From the NCBI GenBank assembly GCA_029204225.1, contig CM055097.1, positions 65,780,268 to 65,844,267 of the forward strand: 64,000 bases of DNA, written 5' to 3'. The DNA comes from Diphasiastrum complanatum. Taxonomy: Eukaryota; Streptophyta; Lycopodiopsida; Lycopodiales; Lycopodiaceae. The notes under the pieces are model-generated. The model saw only the letters and a list, made by a program, of their open reading frames with translations, had not been told where the DNA came from and searched no databases. Each line of letters opens with the position of its first letter. Positions within the stretch are counted from its first letter, which is position 1. The position numbers and the translations under genes were made by a program. Shown in pieces: positions 28,436-39,959 of this stretch.

Positions 28436-28570
28436 ATGGAAGGAGCCGAGCAGAAGCCATTCTGCCCGGTAAGGATTTCAAAAAAATTTGGGCGAGGCCC
28501 GGAGGGGCCGAGCCTAAATTTTTTTGGAAAGCCGAACCAAGCAGAATGGCCTTTGCCCGGCTCCTTCCAT
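28436..28570. repeat. Foldback (hairpin) element 2, ~135 bp
   Basis: The left arm begins ATGGAAGGAGCCGAGCAGAAG and the right arm ends GCCCGGCTCCTTCCAT, its reverse complement with a few mismatches. Arms are about 66 bp with a spacer of a few bases. It sits exactly at the end of the second 238-bp unit. MITE-like; a small-RNA hairpin is an alternative. Confidence 0.78.
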
Positions 28571-28907
28571 TGCATAACGGATACCTGAAATTTTTTCAAA
28601 AGCACATTACAAAGCATAATAGGCAGGTTTGACTTTGATTGACCAACACAAAATGTGCCACATGGCAGATGTACGGAATCCGTACGGACGGGCAGAGACA
28701 GGCAAAAAAAACAAGGCAGAATATATGCCTTTGAAAAAAACGCATGCATTTTCTGCTTTTTAATTTATTTGAAAATGGGCATAATATGCCACAGGTATCC
28801 ATTACGTGCATGTAAAAAAAAATTACATGACCTTCCACGTGAAAATTGCATGTCAAAAAAATTACGGCAAAAAATAAATTAAAAAAAAGGTTTCATGTGA
28901 ATGTTGA

Positions 28908-29010
28908 CCTCCTTAGCAGCTTCCATGACTGCCCCCATAGGTGACACCCCCAATCGTTCACCTCCTTAGCAGTTCCAAGACTCCCCCCCATAGGTGACAC
29001 CCCCATTGTT
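28908..29010 (+). repeat. Short tandem duplication, 2 x ~53 bp
   Basis: CCTCCTTAGCAG...CATAGGTGACACCCCCA occurs at 28908 and again at 28961, with minor differences. Confidence 0.8.
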
Positions 29011-29021
29011 TACTATATACA

Positions 29022-29023
<2 letters not shown>

Positions 29024-29065
<42 letters not shown>

Positions 29066-29220
29066 GAGCTGCCTGTGCCTCTCTCTGGCTCTCTTTCTCT
29101 CTCTTATTTGGTTGAGGAGTTTCCGCATATTTGTCTCTCTCTCAAACATTTGCGAGTGGAGTTGCCTCAGATCTCTCCAGATCGATCGATCTCTCTCTGC
29201 CATTGGCTGTGAAGTTGCCT

Positions 29221-29257
<37 letters not shown>

Positions 29258-29440
29258 GAGCTGCCTGTGCCTCTCTCTGTCTCTTTTTCTCTCTCTTATT
29301 TGGTTGAGGAGTTTCCGCATATTTGTCTCTCTCTCAAACATTTGCGAGTGGAGTTGCCTCAGATCTCTCCAGATCGATCGATCTCTCTCTGCCATTGGCT
29401 GTGAAGTTGCCTCAGATCTCTCTCTCTCTCTCTCTCTCGC
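29024..29440 (+). repeat. (CT)n-bounded tandem duplication upstream of the U-box gene, unit ~192 bp
   Basis: The segment from CGTGGAGCTGCCTGTGCC (29062) through TTGCCTCAGATCTCTC is repeated almost exactly from 29254. Both units start and end in (CT)n runs. The region is strongly pyrimidine-rich on the plus strand and lies about 0.7-1.1 kb ahead of the U-box start codon, so it may belong to the promoter or 5' UTR. Confidence 0.88.
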
Positions 29441-30118
29441 GTCTTTTTTTCTTTGTGGGCAGTTTAGTGTAGATCATCAGATGGTTTGACTGCAGAAATC
29501 GTATCGTGCCATGTTGAGTTCCTTCGTACTTCCGTCAAAGTGCGCTGCGCACTGCATACGCCATGGACGTTGCTGCTTATCAGCAGGCGGTCGAGACGTT
29601 GAATGCTCAACCAACACCAGCACTCAACCTCTTTGGTGAAACCTGAGCAAAGCAGCGGCGCACAATTACCCATGTGCCAAAGCTAGGTGTCGATGTGCCT
29701 GTGCAGTCGTGCGACGGACGTGTACAAGCTCGAACTATGGACGTACATATAGAAGGCCTGACAAGAGAAGGAGAAGCGCCCAAGAGGCGCTTTATCTCCC
29801 AAACAGAGTTGAGAAACAGAAAATGGAGAGTCCTAATAGCAGTTATATCCAATGATGGACTTTAACAGTGCAGGAGCCATCTCTTCTTGCCTCTCCTCCT
29901 TAGTTGAGATTTTGAATTACATTGAGTCAATTGAAAATTCAAAGCGCACATGCGCTAATTGCTGTATTAGTCCTCTTGTTTGCAGAGGTGCCAGCAAGCT
30001 TTGAAGATTTGACCGGATTCTCCTAAGATCTGATACATCTCAGAACTGCTTATAATATAAGTAGTGTCCTCTCCAGGTCGTATGTTTCCGATCCATCTTT
30101 GGCGATCTAACCATCCAC
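29441..30118 (+). promoter_or_regulatory. Upstream region of the U-box gene
   Basis: No convincing coding. A TATA-like run (TTATAATATAAG, about 30050-30061) lies some 60 bases before the ATG at 30119; if used, the leader would be very short. Alternatively the pyrimidine-rich region at 29.0-29.4 kb marks a more distant start with a long leader. The sequence alone cannot decide. Confidence 0.4.
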
Positions 30119-31378
30119 ATGGGCTCCATTGATTCTAGTATGGATATCAACCCAGGAGCCCTCGCAAGAGATCTTTTGGCTAGTCTCGCAGATGAACCCA
30201 ATGGATCGGCAGATGTGCCAGCTTCTTTCCTGTGTCCAATCTCTCTTGAGCCCATGGTTGATCCGGTCACGCTTTGCACAGGACAGACCTACGAGCGGGC
30301 AAACATCCAGAGATGGTTTGATGGCCGCCACTTTACTTGTCCCACCACCATGCTAACGATTTATGATCTGTCTCTCACTCCTAATCACACTCTCAGGGAG
30401 TTGATCGAAGATTGGTACGCTCATCATGGCATAATTGGCAAGTTCCAACTGGAGGATATTCGGGAAGTGAGTTCGCTGCTCGAAGAAGTTCGAACAAACA
30501 AGAAGCAAAGCAGAAATAAGGCACTCAAGGTTCTTTCAAATTTAGTGGAGGGAGATGAAAAAGTGAAGATCGAGATAGTTCAGACGGGTGGGATGTCGGC
30601 GCTGCTATCACAGTTGGATCTTCTCTCATCACCCTTCGTAAACTCGGAAGTTTTGTCTATTTTCGTAACTCTTCCATTAAATGAGGAGAACAAGAAACTT
30701 CTGATGACTCCTGTGCATTTGTCTGCAATCATTGGTCTTCTCCATGAAGGAAGCATCGATACAAAAGTTAAAGCGGCCAAGTTAATCTTTTGCTTGATCA
30801 CGGGAAATCAAGACAGGAGAAACAGAATTGGCACAAATCTCAGTGTTATGGCTGGGCTTCTCTCTCTCTTGCATGAAAAGACTAGCTCTTCAGCATTGCT
30901 CTCAGCATTCCACGTTTTGCAGGTGCTTTGCTCCACAAGCAATCAGATCAGACTCCTCGCAGCACGATCAGGAGCGGTTCTTCCTCTCGTCAATCTTCTA
31001 TCCCACCCAAATTATGAGTGTGTTGAGCAATCTCTCACCATTCTAGAACTTCTGTCCACAACACGTGAAGGCTGTTCAACCATCAACGAATATGATAAGA
31101 GCATACCTAACATTGTAGCAGTTATCACCAAGATATCAGAAATCTGCAACGAATATGCAATATCTCTTCTGGAGGCACTATGCAAATCAGACATGGACAA
31201 GGCCGCAGTGCAGGCAGTGAAGGCTGGTGTAGTAGTGAAGCTTCTTCTCATAATCCAGAGCACCTGTTGTGGCAGGATGAAGAAGAAAGCCTTAAATCTA
31301 ATAAAGTTGCTCAGACACAATATATTAGTAGATGCAATGCTCATCTCAGACACACAACTTTCACAGACAATGTCGTAG
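30119..31378 (+). CDS. PUB30/31-like: U-box/ARM-repeat E3 ubiquitin ligase, PUB30/PUB31 type
   Basis: Single exon, 419 codons, intact. The U-box is at about residues 34-100: VPASFLCPISLEPMVDPVTL, CTGQTYERANIQRWF, HFTCPTTM and the TPNHTLRELIEDW end. The U-box binds the ubiquitin-loaded E2. Residues from about 110 to the end form Leu-rich ARM-like helices that select substrates (for example LLPLVNLL-type words: GAVLPLVNLLSHPN, AGVVVKLLLIIQSTC). The C-terminus ISDTQLSQTMS resembles the closing motif of Arabidopsis PUB30/PUB31. Family length and the lack of introns fit. The ATG at 30119 is chosen as the first in frame, leaving a normal short N-terminal extension. PUB30 is linked to salt-stress responses in Arabidopsis; a similar role here is only inference. 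Confidence 0.93.
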   Translation: MGSIDSSMDINPGALARDLLASLADEPNGSADVPASFLCPISLEPMVDPVTLCTGQTYERANIQRWFDGRHFTCPTTMLTIYDLSLTPNHTLRELIEDWYAHHGIIGKFQLEDIREVSSLLEEVRTNKKQSRNKALKVLSNLVEGDEKVKIEIVQTGGMSALLSQLDLLSSPFVNSEVLSIFVTLPLNEENKKLLMTPVHLSAIIGLLHEGSIDTKVKAAKLIFCLITGNQDRRNRIGTNLSVMAGLLSLLHEKTSSSALLSAFHVLQVLCSTSNQIRLLAARSGAVLPLVNLLSHPNYECVEQSLTILELLSTTREGCSTINEYDKSIPNIVAVITKISEICNEYAISLLEALCKSDMDKAAVQAVKAGVVVKLLLIIQSTCCGRMKKKALNLIKLLRHNILVDAMLISDTQLSQTMS

Positions 31379-33534
31379 ATTGATTTAATGTGATAACACA
31401 TAATGTATGCACCCTTTTAAGTAGAATCTTTCAAACTTACAATGCCACAATGTTTGATTCCTTTCTCAGAATGTGATCACACTATAGGTGGTACTTTTCT
31501 GTTGTTAAGCCATGAACTTTGAGTTGTAACTTGGTCCATACCCTCATTTGAAAGCACTCCCACAAAGCCTTCAATCATTTTGATCTTAGAGCTTGTCTGA
31601 TCGATAATAATAGTGTAATGTAGAACATGATCCATTGTATGGAGGATATGTCTTGTGTGAAAAAGGCTTGACATAAGCTCTTTATTAAAGGACTACACTT
31701 ATCTATTACTATATAGCCATGACTCTATAGCCATGGAGTCATGAGAAAGTGGTGGTTGAATAGAGAAGAATGAGTGGTTAGTGTTGTGTAGATCATGCAT
31801 GCTATTTGATGCTTTGACTTATGATTAGGAAGTGCAAATGAGTGGTGTCCTTGAAAACCATTGCTCACATAGAACAGGCAAAGACCTACAACCCAAATTA
31901 TTTTTTAAATTTACTTGTTGATCTTGACACAAGCACTGACAAAAAATATGATTACCTCCCTCTTGTAAAATTTTTATACTATTTTGACATAACTTGGCAA
32001 TATAAGTAGCATTACTCTTTAGATTTTTTTTGGCGAAGGCCCCGGTCCGCAGGCCTTCCTTGCAAGGAGGGTCCTTGCCCAAGGGTGGGAGCCTGAGAGC
32101 AAGGAGCCGCCCTGTATGAAAGGCCCAAGGCCCACGAGCCAACTTCCACGACGTAATGCCATGTCTGAAATGTTTTTATCTAATAAATTCTAGACAGAAT
32201 CGCTAATGCTTCACTCAAAAATATGAATTTTGAAATTGAATGGAAAATTGACCAACTTTGAAAGCTGTGGAAACCAAGAAGTTGGAAAAGAAAAAAAAGT
32301 CGCTGAAGAAAAAAACTATAGAAAACCAACCAATCTACAAAATCGAAGAAGACTAACGTGAGCACCATCAAAAACTATACACTAGACTTGCCCATGTACT
32401 CAATATATGCACTACTTCTCTAGGATTTTGAAGCCCTAGCAATGATCGTGCACTAGCCTAACCTATCTATTTTTCTAGGTCAAGATATAATGGGCTACCA
32501 AGCCCGTTAAAGTAGGTATCATGAGTCGTCATGCAAGGTGCCCTAACGAACTTAGAGGTCAATAGTTTTTTTCACTTGGAAGAAAACCTCCAAGTGAAAC
32601 TACACAACTTTCCAGTACTAAACAAACTAGTAATTGCTAATTATTTCAGCACCCTCTCTCAATTACAAGTTTGTATACTTGTGAAATAAGGTGCGAAGTT
32701 AAAGAACATAATCATGGCGCACTAATAAATTTTTCCGTGTCCATCTTGTCCAAATTATGTCAATTTGCACAAAATTTGTAGATTTGAGACCAAGAATGAC
32801 TATTTACCATGCCAAAATGCCCAAGAAGATTATTGACTTTTCAATTTCATAAAGTGCCATTTTGAATTTGATACTTAACTTTGCAACTCTATCAAGCATG
32901 GAAGTTGTTACAACATTTCATTCATAAGCTGAAAAACTTCATTATCTACCCTACACACTATGAATGAACAATTACAATAATGATATTGTTGTTTTTCCTG
33001 AAAAGAGCATATTCAAATATGCTTATGGTGATATGCTCCTTATGCATGTAATTAGGCACAATTTCCTCCACTTTGGACTGGTGTAATTTCTACCTTTCAA
33101 CTTTCTTTGTGCCAGTGCTTTATAGAAACATCCAACTTCATCATGTCCATCTTTGACTCACCAAAGTCTTCATCTTTCCTTCGCATCTTCTTTCTTCTTC
33201 AAAAAATAAGGTATCATTGAAAAATGCAATCAATTCTTGTAGCTTATAATCTCTAAGCCTCTTGATTATAGTGTCCTTTTTAAATAGTTAGCAAAGCTCA
33301 TTAACCTATTCAAATCATCATCCATAATAATTAGAATAAGACCATATATAGTTTACATAAAATTGAAGCCAGATTGACAAAGGATTACTAAATTGACTAG
33401 ACCACTATAAATTGTGTTAAGTGTGAACTTAATGTTTCAAAAGGTTGTTGGTGACTTGAGAACGTCATCAAGCATCTCAAGAATATGTGATTTTTGTTCA
33501 ACACAAATATCGTACAAATTGCCAATCTGAGTCT
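31379..33534. other. Intergenic region 3' of the U-box gene
   Basis: 3' UTR at first, then AT-rich DNA without protein motifs. It contains the second copy of the GC-rich dispersed repeat (about 32035-32135). Confidence 0.45.
32035..32135. repeat. Dispersed GC-rich repeat, copy 2
   Basis: Contains CAGGCCTTCCTTGCAAGGAG and GGTCCTTGCCCAAGGGTGGG, matching the pattern of copy 1 at 27.49-27.59 kb. It stands out from its AT-rich surroundings. Confidence 0.5.
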
Positions 33535-33884
33535 TGTTGGAGTCATTTGTGTTTTTCAAGTCAGCTTATCATCTATAGTTGTGGGATAATCTCTACCTCA
33601 ATGTATAGAGAGTAGGATCATGTGCATGAACCCATGCAATCCCCATGCAGGTCAACTATAAATAGGTCACAACTCTTCTGCATTCCTCCTTCCTATATCC
33701 ATCACATATACATGCACTACTCCATATGTCTCAATTAGAGTGTCTGGGTCCTCTCAAGATCATTAGTGACAAACAGGCCTCGACGTAGAATAAAATCTAG
33801 GCGTGCTCAATAATCTCGAACACTGGAGGGCCAATCTACCATATTAGGACTATTCCTTGTCCTTTGCTGAATACGGTCGTAACA
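33535..33884 (-). repeat. LTR-like repeat, left copy
   Basis: Ends TGTTGG.../...GTAACA on the plus strand (TGTTAC.../...CCAACA on the minus). Shares about 300 bp with 34960-35252, including GGATCATGTGCATGAA and ACAGGCCTC. Confidence 0.7.
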
Positions 33885-34959
33885 TTCTTCCTCCCTTAAA
33901 CTGGTTCTGTCCTCAGAATGAAAAAAAGAAAACATGAAACTATTCCTTAAGCTTTCAAGTCTTCCCCATGAATCACTATTCTTAGTATGATTTTTCCTTT
34001 TGAATAAGTATTCAGAGATGCAACAATCCTTCAATTGTTTGTCTCTACTCATAAATACTAACTCAAATCCCAAAGATACACTAAGCTATAAATGTTGATC
34101 TTATTCAAATAAAAGTCTATCACCTTCATGTAAACCAAATTACATGAACCACTGTGAATCAACTCTTTTTGAGATCAAATCCAAAAGCTAAAGAAATCTA
34201 ATTTAATTATAGTCTAAACTTATCCACAATTTCTTGTAGAAAATAATGCTTCTTGGTACAAATATTCTTAGAATATCCAAATATTCTAAAATACCACAAT
34301 TTAATCAAAATTTCTAGGAAATCCATCAAGTTCCAAACAACTATAACTTGATCCAGAGTACTACAGTTACTCTAACGAGTTAATAGAGCAACATGATTTA
34401 GAACATTGTGGATTGACGCATGCACCCTCAAATTTAACTGAGTGAAATCCAACAATAAAACAAATAGCCAAATCAACCATTATAGATCATCTAACATCAT
34501 TTGAAAGCTTCACCACGAAAAAAAGAAATTATGAATAGATTCACACAAATTCTCAGCATCTTTAACCAAAAACAGCCATGTAGAAGAGTACTCTACCACC
34601 GGCTTGTAAAGCATGCTTCAACCCAAAATTGGTAAAATCATATTTGAAATTCTCTTGAGGAGCACTCCAACCGAAATTTGTAAATCCAAGCACTTTCAAC
34701 TTCCAATCCGATGTAGAACTCGTCTCCATCCTATCCAAGACTACATCTAAGCCACGGGCTCTGATATCAACATAAAAACCACTTGGGAAAATTCCTAAGA
34801 TGAGGATAGGAAAACACAATAAGAGAGGCTACGGAGCAAAACCACCCAACCAATCCTAGATCCCTCATGGAGAACCCTCCTGGATCTAGCCCCCAAGCCA
34901 TGCCATGTGATAGCAAGAGGAGAAGAGCTCAACTAGTAACCTAGACCAAGTTGTCGACG

Positions 34960-35252
34960 AGATAATCTATACCTCAATATATAGAGAGTAGGATCATGTG
35001 CATGAAACCCTAACAATCCTCATGCAGGCCAACTATAAATAGGTCATAGCTCTTCATGCATTCCTCCTTCCTATATCCATCACACGTACATGCACTACTC
35101 CATAAAGAGTGTCTGGGTCTCTCAAAATCATTAGTCACAAACAGGCCTCAACGTGGAATAAAATCTAGGCATGACCAATAATCTCGAACACTAGAGGGCC
35201 GGTCTACCATATTAGGACTATTCCATGTCCTTTGCTGAAAATGGCCGTAACG
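34960..35252 (-). repeat. LTR-like repeat, right copy
   Basis: Collinear with 33583-33884 (shared words AACTATAAATAGGTCA and TACCATATTAGGACTATTCC). It is followed 12 bases later by a (CT)n array. Confidence 0.75.
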
Positions 35253-35260
35253 GAGATGAG

Positions 35261-35949
<689 letters not shown>

Positions 35950-37510
35950 TGGCGTGGCAATGTGAACTTGGATGCAGTATGAAAGGGAGGGTGAAGGGGC
36001 TAGGAGAAAAGATAGTGAAGGGAGAAATGGCGTAAAAAGTGAGAAAAAGAAATTGTGACAAAAATTTATGTAGATCAAAGGGAGAAAACAAAGAAGATGT
36101 ATGTACAAATTTATTAAAAAAGAAAATTAATAAAATAAAATAAAAAACGTTGAAAAACAATGAAAGCAAAGTTGAGTCCATCAACGTCTTTTTTGAACTC
36201 TGTTTTTTATTTATTTATTTATTTTTAAAGATACAGATGCTGGATCAGTGGCTCATTGAGCTTATTCAATTTGTTTGCCCTTCTTATCTTCGGCATATCA
36301 GTTCTTTTGATAGGTAGCAATGACCAATCGGACGAATCGGGACCACAATGAGCTATGCGTTAAGGATTGCGCACAGATTGGGGCCCAACGTCGGGTGCAT
36401 GTTTTTCATGAAAATCGTCGTATATCGTCATTCCAACATCACTATGTTGACAAATGATGTTGTAGATAAGCGATGGTAGGTTCGGTATAGAGGGATTTGA
36501 GCCTTGATAGCCATCGATTTGAAGCTCTTATTAGGATTGAAAGAATACTTGTCAAAGTAGAGATCCCATATGGTATTCACTTTAGTCGCGGTCAGCAAGG
36601 TCTCCACATTGTATTAGGTTTCTGGAACAATTGGATCTGGAGAATCAGCCGCATTGATTAAGAATGGTTGAGACCTTATCCTGATTTTATTACTAGTCAG
36701 TTATATGCTCCGATGCTGGCAGTCTTAATTGTTGACCAGTCTCATCTTTTGGACATTGGATGGTAAGTTGGCTCTACCCTTATTTCCACCAGAGCCATGA
36801 GGTATCCCTTGAGGAGCTTGGGCCTGCGCATGAAAATCGCCTTCCACCATTTTGGTTGAGGACATAGAAGAAATACGAGATTGGTCAGTTTCAGCTTGAA
36901 AAAATCTTCCACCTTCCTTGGTAAGGAATAGCCACCTTTAGATTTTAAACCTGGGTATTGGACAGTGAATTGAGCGAGCTATTTCGAATCAGGGATGAAA
37001 AATATTCTCTTGTACCAATGTGCGTGTACTTGAGCGGGGCCGCGTGAGTGTCGTCGTCAAGTTGTGAAACAGTGGAAGTGTAGGGGATGTTGGCTTTTGG
37101 AGGAGATGCAGTGGCAAGTGGCAAGGTTGTGAGAAGCGGAAAAGCGCAGTGTGAAGATATTTATATGGCCTCTAAAACAAATTGATAACATTAAAGAATT
37201 TCTTAATTTGAGAGGGGAGGAGCCAAGAATGGCAGAGAAAAGTAATAAAAAGTTAATTTAATCAAATAATGAAAAGTAAGAAAAAAATTGGTATGTAGAG
37301 CCGTGGAGAACTCAAGAACAATGTTGAGCTATTTTTTCACCACTTTCAGCTCATTTTTTGTGTCCTTTAGAAACTACTCTTCTTTTTGGAGCATGGCACA
37401 TAATGTTGCCACCTCCATGTCCCTTGTGGCTAGAGTGGCTCGTGTATGGCTTGCTAATCCTTCAGGGTGTGAAAAATTGTCAACTAGTTTGTTGGTTATT
37501 TGGCATTTTT
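35950..37510 (-). repeat. Unidentified protein-coding repeat, copy A
   Basis: Collinear with 43860-45500. Minus-strand translation gives LCPQPKWWKAIFMRRPKLL, then SPDPIVPET, TTSFVNI and PLYRTYHRLSTT, each with a counterpart in copy B (HPQPKWRKAALLRNPELI, SPDPIVLEA, LLYRTYHRLSST). Because the conserved stretches are protein-like across two diverged copies, this was once coding. Copy A has more stops. Downstream (35950-36180) a purine-rich tract is also shared. Family unknown to me; capsid-like or accessory protein of a retroelement is one guess. Confidence 0.6.
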
Positions 37511-38930
37511 TGAGGCCAACATGAAATCTCAACTTAGAGATAGGTTCATATTTGTCAATAAAGGCCTAAGTAGTATTTGTACTATTTTTGGCAAGTAGAT
37601 AAATGTATTAGGTCAATTTTGGACTCATTCTAATTGGCTAATTTGATACATTGCATCTAAACTAGAATTTCTAGGTTTTGGGTGAAGTATCTAGAAGTTT
37701 TCAATTTAGGTCAAGTTTATGACGAGTGGCAAAATGACATTTTGGAATCTATAAATAGTTGTACCTGCATGGAGAAATAATCATCAAAAAAAAATTCTTT
37801 GTGGAGAATTCATCTCGTGTTTCTATGTCCATCTCATGTGTATTTCTCTTGATATCTTGGATTTCTATGTGTAGAATGTTGATTTTATGGTTGATCTTGC
37901 TTCCACACCTATGAAGTACAATATGGTACTGCTATTTTATGGAAAGGGACAATACTAAGTCATATCTAAGTATTTATGATTATGCATTTCTAAGTTCTAG
38001 CATGCGTAAAGTAGTGATTTCTATCTTCTAACTATTTCTAGATGTGCAATCAAATTTGGCTAAGATCATATTGATCCATGAAATGTATTTTAGATCTGTA
38101 TTTTTTTCACATGGTATCTAATCAGGTTTCAGGCCAAAGTTGGTGGATTTTCCAAATCTAGAGGTTGGTTTGAGTTCGCCATAAATTCTATGTGGATTTG
38201 AAGGCGTTTCTAGCTCAAATCGTGTAGTTTCAAGTATAGAGATTGGACCTTTGTGATCTTAAATTCGTTTTAGGTCAAAATACTTGTAGATGGCCAATTT
38301 TTTAAGCCACTTACTGGAATGTGGAGACAAAAATGCTCATGATTGTGGATGGTACATTCTATTTGATGAGATATCTAGATTCTAGCTTTTGCATAAAGAT
38401 TTTGCTTGATTCAATAATTTGCATTTTTGTTGGAAAAAGTTCATCATATTGTGTTTAGATCTATTGTGATCAAGAAATCAACATTCTATGTGCTAGGATT
38501 TGGTAGAGAACTAGCATGCATTAGTGAAAGCATTAAGGATGTGGAGCTTGTTCAAGTTGTTCTTAATGGCTTGTTGAATGATCATGCTAATTTGGTGCAA
38601 GGCTTTTCTATTCAAAAGGAATTGCCTAGTATGGACGATTTGTAAGAGATCTTGGTAAATGAGGAGTTTAGGCTTCTATCAAGAGGTGGATCTACTTCTT
38701 CAACTCAAGTTGGAGAGGATGAAGCTATGTTCATCAAAGGCAAGTTCAAAGGCAAAGGAAAAAGCAAGTGGTCAAAGGGTCAAGATCAAGGTGCCTTCTA
38801 CTTTTGTTGGCAAAAACAAAGATAGATCCAAGTTAAAATACTTTTATTGTGGAGTCAAGGGCATTTTTCAAGTGATTGCTTCAAGAAGAAGAGAGATCAA
38901 GGTGAGAAGAAAAACAATCTAACTCTTGAT
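37458..38930 (+). pseudogene. Ty1/copia gag remnant, interrupted
   Basis: 37458-37600 matches the upstream part of the minus-strand gag at 5.35-5.5 kb (MKSQLRDRFIFVNKGL-like). 38427-38930 reads ESIKDVELVQVVLNGLLND, QGFSIQKELPSMDDL, stop, EILVNEEFRLLSRGGSTSST, KGKFKGKGKSKWSKGQ and, in another frame, WSQGHFSSDCFKKKRDQGEK, the zinc-knuckle end. Between them lies about 1 kb with a TATAAATAG box (37750) and a primer-site-like word (ATGGTATCTAATCAG, 38111) that may be an LTR end. Confidence 0.65.
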
Positions 38931-39770
38931 GAAGATGGTGTTGATGAACAAAATTCAAACCTGAAAACAATCTTGCCACCACTGGACAAGGAGCTTAGGC
39001 AATTGCAAATGGTAGCCGAGCCAAATGCAAGACCTCAAGATGATGAACAACCAGAGACATCTACACCGACTACAAGGTCATCAAAGAAGATCACACGCCA
39101 AAAGAAAGGAAGCAAGAACATCTAGGGGGGCGACAACCGAAGCAGTAGCCGAAGCAAAAGAGGAGCAGACAACACCCAGAAAGAGAAGCAGCATGAATTA
39201 TTGAAGGCCAAGAAACTCATTAAGCAAAGGAGGAGCTTATGCTCCAAGGCCCCTACATGTTCCGGCTCAGATATGGAAAGCAATAAACCTCAATCACCGG
39301 CAGGACCTCCACAAGCTAAGAAGACTAATATGATGGCCATCGACCGTGGGCACAAAACTCAGGCATCTATGAGTAGCACGAAAAACAACCAAAGCTCATC
39401 TAGATTGCACTCACAAACCACCGGCTTCTATATGCAAAGTACTGCAGTGGATGACATGGGAGCAGTTGATAGCCAAGCTATGAACCTGGAAGAAGAAGGA
39501 GAACGCCAAGTAAGAGAAGTGGGCACTGCAAGAAATGATCAGGTTCAGGTTGAGGATGCAGCAGCAGGAGAAGAACACACAACATCGGCATCAACAGAGA
39601 AGGAGGTACCAAACGGAAACCCGACAATGAGATCAATTGAGCCATTGTCATCCTCTCACACCCACATTATTATTGATGCTGATAAATCTGATTACTTTGA
39701 TACTAATGATGTGCTAGAGAGCTTTGATGAAATTGTTTCTGCAGGGGATGTACATATTAAGGAAGACTAA
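38931..39770 (+). pseudogene. Low-complexity acidic/Ser-Thr-rich ORF downstream of the gag remnant
   Basis: Two open pieces (to 39125 and 39201-39770) are separated by a stop. They encode SSKKITRQKKGSKN-type basic and then acidic, Ser/Thr-rich sequence, ending FDEIVSAGDVHIKED and a stop. No domain is recognised. It precedes a coiled-coil frame, so both may be parts of one broken accessory protein. Confidence 0.45.
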
Positions 39771-39959
39771 AATCCATTGAGCAGTCCCCCAACTCAATCC
39801 ATTGTCATTTCCATTCCCATTTCCACCTCACCTATCCTTTTTTATACAAGTAACCACCACCTCAATTCCTACCACCACCACCTTACCATCAGACCAACAA
39901 TTCTGATTTCCACCCTCGCATTATTCACCTTTCCAATTCCCTCTATTCAAAGATGCTAG

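Larger units (their letters stand above)
33535..35252 (-). mobile_element. Small LTR-like element without recognised coding
   Basis: Two direct repeats of about 300 bp (33583-33884 and 34960-35252) flank about 1.1 kb. Read on the minus strand, the downstream repeat starts TGTTACGACC right after a purine tract (TTTAAGGGAGGAAGAA), as in many Ty3-type elements. A primer-site-like word (TGATATCAGAGCC, near 34757-34770) lies inside the upstream side. No gag or pol is recognised between them; an 85-residue open frame at 34562-34819 is unassigned. It may be a non-autonomous or internally deleted element. The left part of the upstream repeat does not match, so borders are approximate. Confidence 0.6.

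Noticed and set aside
29596-29865. Small frames between the CT-rich duplication and the U-box gene
   Set aside because: No domain, weak codon character, overlapping in both strands; more likely leader or promoter sequence.
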